Below are positions 33,018 through 37,115 of a stretch of DNA of 37,115 nt, piece by piece. The stretch comes from an uncultured Candidatus Saccharibacteria bacterium (GTDB lineage Bacteria > Patescibacteriota > Saccharimonadia > Saccharimonadales > Saccharimonadaceae). The stretch is taken from positions 1-37,115 of the forward strand of contig CANOTH010000009.1 in assembly GCA_947570505.1 (NCBI GenBank), in the 5' to 3' direction. The stretch's first letter is position 1. Each line of letters opens with the position of its first letter. Below the pieces are notes generated by a model that saw only the letters and a list, made by a program, of their open reading frames with translations, searched no databases and was not told the DNA's origin. Position numbers and translations under genes: made by a program.

Positions 33018-34013
33018 ATGAAGAGAAAAATTTTAAGCCTGGCGCTAGCCACCATTTTAGTAGGCTTTGGTGCACTAGGCATGCCGAGACAGGTTTATGC
33101 TGACGAAGGTAACGAAGAAGATAAACCGACCACTTCTTTACAGATTTCCCCTACAGCCGTAACGGTCACTTTGATGGGTGGAGATGTACTCAGTGGTACG
33201 AGTGAGCGCTGCCCTAAGGACGTTGAAGGTGGCTGTGTAGTGCAGGTTAAGAATGTTGGTACCCAGAGCTTCCGCTATCGCGTCTATGCCTCGCCCTATG
33301 TTGTATCTGGCGAAGATTACCAGCTAGATTTTTCCGAAAGTGCATCCACCTCGTATACTCAAATTTCACGTTGGATCACTTTTAAGAACCCGGAGGGGAA
33401 TTACGAGTCAGAGGCCATTTATACAATTAATCCCGGAGAAACCCAAGTCATCGATTATCGCATTTCCGTACCAGAAGATGTTCCTGGAGGCGCGCAGTAT
33501 GCTGTAGTTTGGGCACAAACCTTGAGCGAAGGCGGCAGCGGTGTGCAAACAATTTCTCAAGCGGGGATGGTAATTTCTGGTCGTTCTATTGGTAATACCA
33601 AGCAAACCGCCGAAATTTTAGAATATGGTTTTACTCGGTTTGCGGTAGGCGGCAGTCTCAAAGCCAATGCTACAATTAAGAATACTGGTAATACAGATTT
33701 CGATGCCTATTATTACTACACAGCTAGAACAATTTTTGGTAAGGAGTTGAAGACTCTCTCGGGTTCGGTTTCAACCTTCCCAGACACCGAGTATCACGTG
33801 AACCTAGATTGGGACGAACCGCCGCTAATGGGCATTTTCCAAGTAGAATTCAAGGTTAATGCTGCCGACACTATCCGGGACGAAAAGCACATTGTGATCA
33901 TCATGCCGATTTTCATGATAGTTATTATAATTTTGTTGTTGACAGTCATAATTGTTTGGACTATAATCATAATCAGAAAGCGCAAAGAGCGCAAAGCCCG
34001 CACGTTAGTGTAG
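33018..34013 (+). CDS. DUF916/WxL-interacting-like surface protein 2
   Basis: 331 aa with the same plan: signal peptide (1-28, ending VYA), two beta domains and a C-terminal membrane helix (about 293-319) with a strongly basic tail (RKRKERKARTLV). LQISPTAVTVTLMGGDVLSG opens the first domain; VPEDVPGGAQYAVVWAQTLSEGGSGVQTISQAG is the shared core. One pair of cysteines (SERCPKDVEGGCVV) could form a disulfide. GGAGGT lies 9 nt before the ATG; the 30-bp gap after its paralogue indicates one operon. Probably arose by tandem duplication. Confidence 0.82.
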   Translation: MKRKILSLALATILVGFGALGMPRQVYADEGNEEDKPTTSLQISPTAVTVTLMGGDVLSGTSERCPKDVEGGCVVQVKNVGTQSFRYRVYASPYVVSGEDYQLDFSESASTSYTQISRWITFKNPEGNYESEAIYTINPGETQVIDYRISVPEDVPGGAQYAVVWAQTLSEGGSGVQTISQAGMVISGRSIGNTKQTAEILEYGFTRFAVGGSLKANATIKNTGNTDFDAYYYYTARTIFGKELKTLSGSVSTFPDTEYHVNLDWDEPPLMGIFQVEFKVNAADTIRDEKHIVIIMPIFMIVIIILLLTVIIVWTIIIIRKRKERKARTLV

Positions 34014-34038
34014 TGGAATTCACTAATAGCTGGGCGAT

Positions 34039-34081
34039 ACCGTGATACTATTGCGAGTAGTATTCTGCGAGACGGTAGCTC
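34039..34081 (+). promoter_or_regulatory. Nested hairpin in the leader of the LPNTG gene
   Basis: Outer arms TACCGT / ACGGTA enclose inner arms ATACTA / TAGTAT with a TTGCGAG loop; GCGAG is repeated in the inner loop and the 3' bulge. There is no T run, so a processing or attenuation site is more likely than a terminator. Confidence 0.5.
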
Positions 34082-34124
34082 TAAGCAAATTCAAAATAAA
34101 AACTAAAAAGAAAGAGTGTAGAGT

Positions 34125-35081
34125 ATGCAAAAGACACAAAAGCAACTTTTAGGGCTTGCAGGTTTGGCGGCGGTCGGCATTATGACTGCTACTGCATATA
34201 TGATCCCAGCGCCGAACGCAGCGGCGGAAGCCGGTAATGGTGTTTATACTGAAGCCCCAGAGGCAGGTGAAGATTTTCAGGTAAATGTGACTGTTGAGAC
34301 CGGTCAAACGTCTTCATCCACCAATTCGCCTGCTGATGGTCAAGAGTTTAATACTAATCTTGTCCCAGTTAGCATCCGCTACGAGCGCATTAGCCGACTA
34401 GTCAGCACACTAAGCTTTATTGATGAGTCTGGTGTTGCACAGGAAAAAGTCGTAGACGATTTCGTACCAACTGGAGCTGCTAAAGATTCAGGTATACGTA
34501 CGTTCAATATTGATTTAGGACAGTATAAAAGCAAGGACAATCAATACAAACTCACAACTCAGGCCTACAACTTTGAGGGGCAAGCTATTCCGGCTGATGT
34601 GACAAAATTTAGTTATACTTCAACGATTGTCACCCCAGAGCCAAAGCCAGAAGAAGGCGGTAATCCATTCATCGAAATCGATGTAAATGACGATGTGGAA
34701 AAAGTTGTTATCCAGATTTATGATAAAGATGGTAATCCGATCTTAGTTGATAAGGACGGTAAAGAAACTCCAATCATTATTGACAAAAGTGCTTTTGGCG
34801 AAGATGGTAAGCTGAAGGTAGAATTACCACTAGACAAGTATGGAGTCAAAGAGGGAGAATATACGGTTGTAGTGGATGCTTATGACAAAAATGGCAACAT
34901 CATCTCTGTAAAAACTACACCAGTCGAATATACTCCAGCTACTCCAGAATTACCAAACACTGGTAGTCTAGTTGGCGAACTAAATATTTCTCGTCTGGAT
35001 TATATCGTAACTGGATTAATCGCTTTCGCTTTAATCTCTGGTTTCGCGGTCTATCTCGCACTACGCAAGAGCCGTCGCTAG
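34125..35081 (+). CDS. LPXTG-type (LPNTG) sortase-anchored surface protein
   Basis: 318 aa: signal peptide (about 1-35), beta-rich repeats with negatively charged loops (IYDKDGNPILVDKDGKETPI and VDAYDKNGNIISVKTTPVEY are similar units), a Pro/Thr spacer, and a complete cell-wall sorting signal: LPNTG at about 276-280, a hydrophobic stretch and the tail RKSRR. Sortase would link it to the wall; no sortase gene is present here. The order of small beta-rich secreted proteins, two DUF916-like proteins and an LPXTG protein resembles the WxL gene clusters of lactic acid bacteria. Confidence 0.88.
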   Translation: MQKTQKQLLGLAGLAAVGIMTATAYMIPAPNAAAEAGNGVYTEAPEAGEDFQVNVTVETGQTSSSTNSPADGQEFNTNLVPVSIRYERISRLVSTLSFIDESGVAQEKVVDDFVPTGAAKDSGIRTFNIDLGQYKSKDNQYKLTTQAYNFEGQAIPADVTKFSYTSTIVTPEPKPEEGGNPFIEIDVNDDVEKVVIQIYDKDGNPILVDKDGKETPIIIDKSAFGEDGKLKVELPLDKYGVKEGEYTVVVDAYDKNGNIISVKTTPVEYTPATPELPNTGSLVGELNISRLDYIVTGLIAFALISGFAVYLALRKSRR

Positions 35082-35093
35082 ATAAAGTCACAC

Positions 35094-35128
35094 AAGAAAA
35101 TAATACCCCACTGGGGTATTATTTTCTT
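35094..35128. terminator. Perfect inverted-repeat terminator
   Basis: Arms of 17 bp (starting AAGAAAATAATACCCCA, 35094-35110) mirror each other around a single C. A-rich and T-rich ends allow termination in both directions. Confidence 0.85.
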
Positions 35129-35173
35129 ATCAAGATCAATGAATTTGCTTATGCATAAAATATGTTACTATAC

Positions 35174-35202
35174 TTGACTTTTAAGAACCTACGTTATAGA
35201 AT
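35174..35202 (+). promoter_or_regulatory. Promoter of the acidic surface protein gene
   Basis: TTGACT (35174-35179), a 17-bp spacer and TAGAAT (35197-35202), with a GGGAG ribosome binding site near 35224-35228. Confidence 0.75.
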
Positions 35203-35238
35203 GGGGTAAATTAGGAAAGATTTGGGAGAAAATAAGAT

Positions 35239-35949
35239 ATGAATGGAATTCGTCTGGCTTTAGTCGCCATCTTGGCAGTGGCAATAGCTAGCATACCGAT
35301 GGACAGCTATGCTGATGGTGCAAATACCTCAGATGATGTTACAGCGGACAGCCAGATAGTGGCAAGTGCCCCTGGCGAAACTCCGGATCCTGATGCACCT
35401 GATGATACGGATGGCTCTGGCGAACCAGGTTCTGAAGATTCGGGCGATTCTGATGGCCCTGGTACGGGCACTACAGAGAATGAACCAGAAGCCTCAGAGG
35501 GCATGGGCAGCGGTGTCAATGGTGACGAAGCTGGTATGGGTGAGTACGAGCCAGATCCTACCGTAAGTGATGATTCCGGTTCAGCCGATCAAACCCCAAA
35601 TGACACTACTCATAAAAATGATTCTAATCGCAATGATGGCGCTGGATCTAGTAATAGCGCAGACGGCAATTCTTCTAACGATCAATCGTCCGATCATCCT
35701 GATGCCGGCAACACTGAGGGGAACGAAAACCCGGATAATGAGAGCACATCGCTGCCCAAGGCTCCTAGTAGTGATGCTTCAAAGGTTAACTCCAAAGAGG
35801 ACAAGTCTGAAGGCAATAGCTGGGATAAGTTCATGCGGATTATAGCAGTTGTCTTGTTGGCTATTGCGATTTTGACTATTACCATTGCTTTAGTCGTGCG
35901 TGGGCTTGCCCGTCGCCGCGAAAACAAAGAAAAACAGCAGTTTGATTAA
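35239..35949 (+). CDS. Acidic Ser/Asp/Gly-rich stalk-like surface protein
   Basis: 236 aa: signal peptide (1-25, ending SYA), a long low-complexity region (about 26-190) of Asp, Ser, Gly, Glu, Pro and Asn with short SD/DG-type repeats, and a C-terminal membrane helix (about 201-220) with a basic tail. It has no fold motif; the composition resembles Ser-Asp stalks that hold adhesins away from the cell. SLPKAP before the membrane helix is not a valid LPXTG signal. It is the last gene of the surface region, with its own promoter after a strong terminator. Confidence 0.78.
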   Translation: MNGIRLALVAILAVAIASIPMDSYADGANTSDDVTADSQIVASAPGETPDPDAPDDTDGSGEPGSEDSGDSDGPGTGTTENEPEASEGMGSGVNGDEAGMGEYEPDPTVSDDSGSADQTPNDTTHKNDSNRNDGAGSSNSADGNSSNDQSSDHPDAGNTEGNENPDNESTSLPKAPSSDASKVNSKEDKSEGNSWDKFMRIIAVVLLAIAILTITIALVVRGLARRRENKEKQQFD

Positions 35950-35993
35950 GTTTTTCGATTAGTCGAAGAGTGTTTATCTTCTAAGATTTACTA

Positions 35994-36022
35994 TTCACAA
36001 CTGGTAATAAGTGTGGTATGAT
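35994..36022 (+). promoter_or_regulatory. tRNA-Val promoter
   Basis: TTCACA (35994-35999), a 17-bp spacer and TATGAT (36017-36022), about 10 nt before the mature 5' end. Confidence 0.65.
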
Positions 36023-36031
36023 ATAAACATC

Positions 36032-36108
36032 GGGCGGTTAGCTCAGTTGGCTAGAGCGCGTCTTTGACGTAGACGAGGTCAGAGGTTCGACTCCTCTATC
36101 GCCCACCA
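36032..36108 (+). tRNA. tRNA-Val(GAC)
   Basis: A 77-nt cloverleaf: acceptor GGGCGGT pairs with ATCGCCC (one G-T pair), D arm GCTC/GAGC, anticodon stem CGTCT/AGACG with loop TTGACGT giving anticodon GAC, T arm AGAGG-TTCGACT-CCTCT, discriminator A and an encoded CCA (36106-36108). It reads GUC and GUU. A terminator follows closely, so it is a single-tRNA unit. Confidence 0.96.
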
Positions 36109-36124
36109 CATTTCGGGTTTAGAA

Positions 36125-36149
36125 AATAGACACTTACGTGTCTATTTTT
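36125..36149 (+). terminator. Terminator after tRNA-Val
   Basis: AATAGACAC / GTGTCTATT with a TTAC loop and a T run. Confidence 0.88.
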
Positions 36150-36384
36150 GTTGATTTAAAGATCGGCACCGAACCGCGACATAGGATAGGCGGACGGGGA
36201 AACCGTTCCAACGATTGTTCGGGCCGTGGGACGGGCGAGACTCTGAGGTATTAAACTCAAACCAGTAAGAGTTAGCCAAGGTCGCAGAGGAGTAAGCTAC
36301 AGAGGTACGCGACCAGTCGTAGCCAATGTTGCCCGAGTTCCTCAGTGAGCCGTTGTTCAAGTTGACGTTCCCGCTACGGACGAA
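36142..36384 (-). other. Variable-region cassette 4, asparagine-rich with a different tail
   Basis: Minus-strand translation opens FVRSGNVNLNNGSLRNSG and reaches RWNGFPVR, then departs from the other copies (LSYVAVRCRSLNQQK-stop at 36142). It has eleven Asn codons (AAC or AAT) in about 70 codons, at many of the sites that vary in other copies, so it is the most template-like. A nominal TTG start near 36414 adds SLVPFQYFVRSG, where PFQYFVRSG may be a remnant of the body domain, but a stop lies a few codons further upstream. Confidence 0.7.
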
Positions 36385-36680
36385 GTACTGGAATGGAACC
36401 AGCGAGGTAGTCAATAGAAAAGCTATGAAGCCGGACTATCAGCCACAGCAAAAACGGTCAGAAATAGAATAGTCGTCAGGTTTAGAAGTTGATTTTAAGG
36501 CCCTAAGCCTTGGATTAGGGTGCATTCTAGCCTCTATAACTCTTTTGTAAGCTATGCAGAGGATAACTTCACGATCTTTATATGATTCAGGGAGCTGCTG
36601 GGAGCTGGAGCCAAAACCTCAAAATAGCCCCTTTAGATCCCATAAGCCTTAGGCTTACTAACTCATTTTATCACGTTCAA
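36385..36680. other. Region between cassettes 4 and 5
   Basis: No gene is seen. It holds a hairpin CCCTAA / TTAGGG (about 36502-36521) and a small palindrome TAAGCCTTAGGCTTA (about 36646-36660). The last bases (ACTAGTATACC) begin the 3' flank shared with cassette 3. Confidence 0.5.
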
Positions 36681-36887
36681 CTAGTATACCAAACAGCGGA
36701 CGGGGCGACCGTTCCAACGATTGTAGTTAGCCGACGGGTAAACACCTGAAGGATTGAAGTAGAGGCTGTAAGCATTAGCTGAGGTAGGTGACGAGTAAGG
36801 TTTAGCAGCCCGCGACCAACTGTAGCCAGAGCTGCCGAAGTCTCTCAGAGCACTATTACCAAGATTAACCCACCCGCTACGGACGAA
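36681..36887 (-). other. Stand-alone variable-region cassette 5
   Basis: Minus-strand translation runs FVRSGWVNLGNSALRDFG through YSSPTSANAYSLYFNPSG to RWNGRPVRCLVY-stop (36681-36683). It is the closest relative of cassette 3; the differences are mainly first- and second-base changes in codons ending in C or T. An open frame continues upstream to about 37034, but that part (MTFALGYRFF...) crosses hairpins and shows no FISUMP features. Confidence 0.75.
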
Positions 36888-37058
36888 AAAGGACTGCAAA
36901 TAGTGCAAAAAGTATCTTCTGTACAGGTTTACGTTTTTTAAAAAGTGTAAACCACACTTATCACACATAACAGGGTCAAGACGAAATTTTAGGCTATCAC
37001 TTTTGAAAAAACGATAGCCTAAAGCAAACGTCAATTTATATGACTAAATTAGCATTAC
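36888..37058. other. Spacer between cassettes 5 and 6 with two hairpins
   Basis: GGTTTAC / GTAAACC (about 36918-36947) and an 11-bp stem TTTAGGCTATC / GATAGCCTAAA (36988-36998 and 37013-37023) are the only structures. Nothing gene-like is seen. Confidence 0.5.
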
Positions 37059-37115
37059 TTCGTCCGTAGCGGGGCGATCCATTTGAATACAGGGTATATT
37101 GGTTACTTAGGTAAC
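37059..37115 (+). other. Partial variable-region cassette 6 at the right edge
   Basis: The plus strand encodes FVRSGAIHLNTGYIGYLGN and leaves the window. All sites from VRSG onward are identical to the left-edge copy. Cassettes 5 and 6 point away from each other, as do cassettes 1 and 2. Confidence 0.72.
37061..37115. repeat. Right arm of the 55-bp contig-terminal inverted repeat
   Basis: Exact reverse complement of bases 1-55; the next base inward differs. Confidence 0.9.

Noticed and set aside
35239-35949. SLPKAP as a sortase signal
   Set aside because: The Thr-Gly of LPXTG is absent and the motif is too far from the membrane helix.
1-37115. Complete linear plasmid or virus with terminal inverted repeats
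   Set aside because: The content is chromosomal housekeeping genes with no replication, capsid or terminal-protein genes; the 55-bp length and cassette location fit an assembly break in a repeat better.
1-37115. CRISPR array or cas genes
   Set aside because: No short direct repeats at regular spacing and no Cas-like product; the repeats here are long and inverted or dispersed.
1-37115. DGR reverse transcriptase in the window
   Set aside because: None of the translated genes has reverse-transcriptase motifs (for example YxDD), so the DGR idea rests on cassettes alone.

Overview
The window looks like a chromosomal contig from a Candidate Phyla Radiation bacterium, most probably Saccharibacteria (TM7). 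This is an inference. The signs are small tightly packed genes, Gram-positive style surface proteins (an LPNTG sortase signal, YabE/RpfB-like wall hydrolase, LtaS-like enzyme), a very short alanyl-tRNA synthetase, no biosynthetic pathways, and C-type-lectin-like variable repeats of the sort common in that phylum. TGA is still a stop codon (at 10040-10042), which argues against the TGA-recoding CPR lineages. Many genes have an extended -10 box (TGN-TATAAT or TACAAT) only 6-10 nt before the start codon, so their mRNAs are predicted to be leaderless or nearly so. Another set has clear Shine-Dalgarno sequences.

Layout. 1-57: edge of a variable-region cassette. 157-3455: tatD, a cysteine desulfurase gene and mnmA, the first two carrying a related palindromic insertion. 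3464-4008: two head-to-head variable-region cassettes and two perfect palindromes. 4066-5964: alaS. 6057-6263: a third cassette. 6526-14658: MFS-like protein, UvrD/PcrA helicase, RpfB/YabE-like protein, rsmA, a Pro/Ala-rich membrane protein, metG. 14684-17641 (minus): LtaS-like phosphotransferase and a MIP channel. 17734-23068: small membrane protein, pheS, pheT, membrane FKBP, trxB-like. 23181-28785: unknown membrane protein, exonuclease I, uvrA. 28889-29008: a candidate structured small RNA. 28993-31909: a small unknown gene, then two divergent surface-protein genes around a tyrosine recombinase. 32022-35949: two DUF916-like surface proteins, an LPNTG protein and an acidic stalk-like protein. 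36032-36108: tRNA-Val. 36142-37115: three more variable-region cassettes.

Two systems stand out. (1) A predicted surface-antigen inversion switch at 30109-31390. A tyrosine recombinase with all catalytic residues lies between perfect 149-bp inverted repeats. Each repeat holds most of a -10 box, the leader, the ribosome binding site and the signal-peptide codons of an outward-facing surface-protein gene. Only the right junction joins to a full -35/-10 promoter, so the right gene reads as ON and the left as OFF, and inversion would exchange them. (2) A dispersed family of at least seven stand-alone cassettes of about 70 codons that match the C-terminal variable domain of FISUMP/C-type-lectin-fold proteins. 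In the two closest copies, 17 of 19 amino-acid differences fall in codons that keep the same third base C or T and could all come from AAC/AAT, which is the adenine-mutagenesis mark of diversity-generating retroelements. No reverse transcriptase and no complete target gene lie in the window. The contig itself begins and ends inside two inverted copies of one such cassette.
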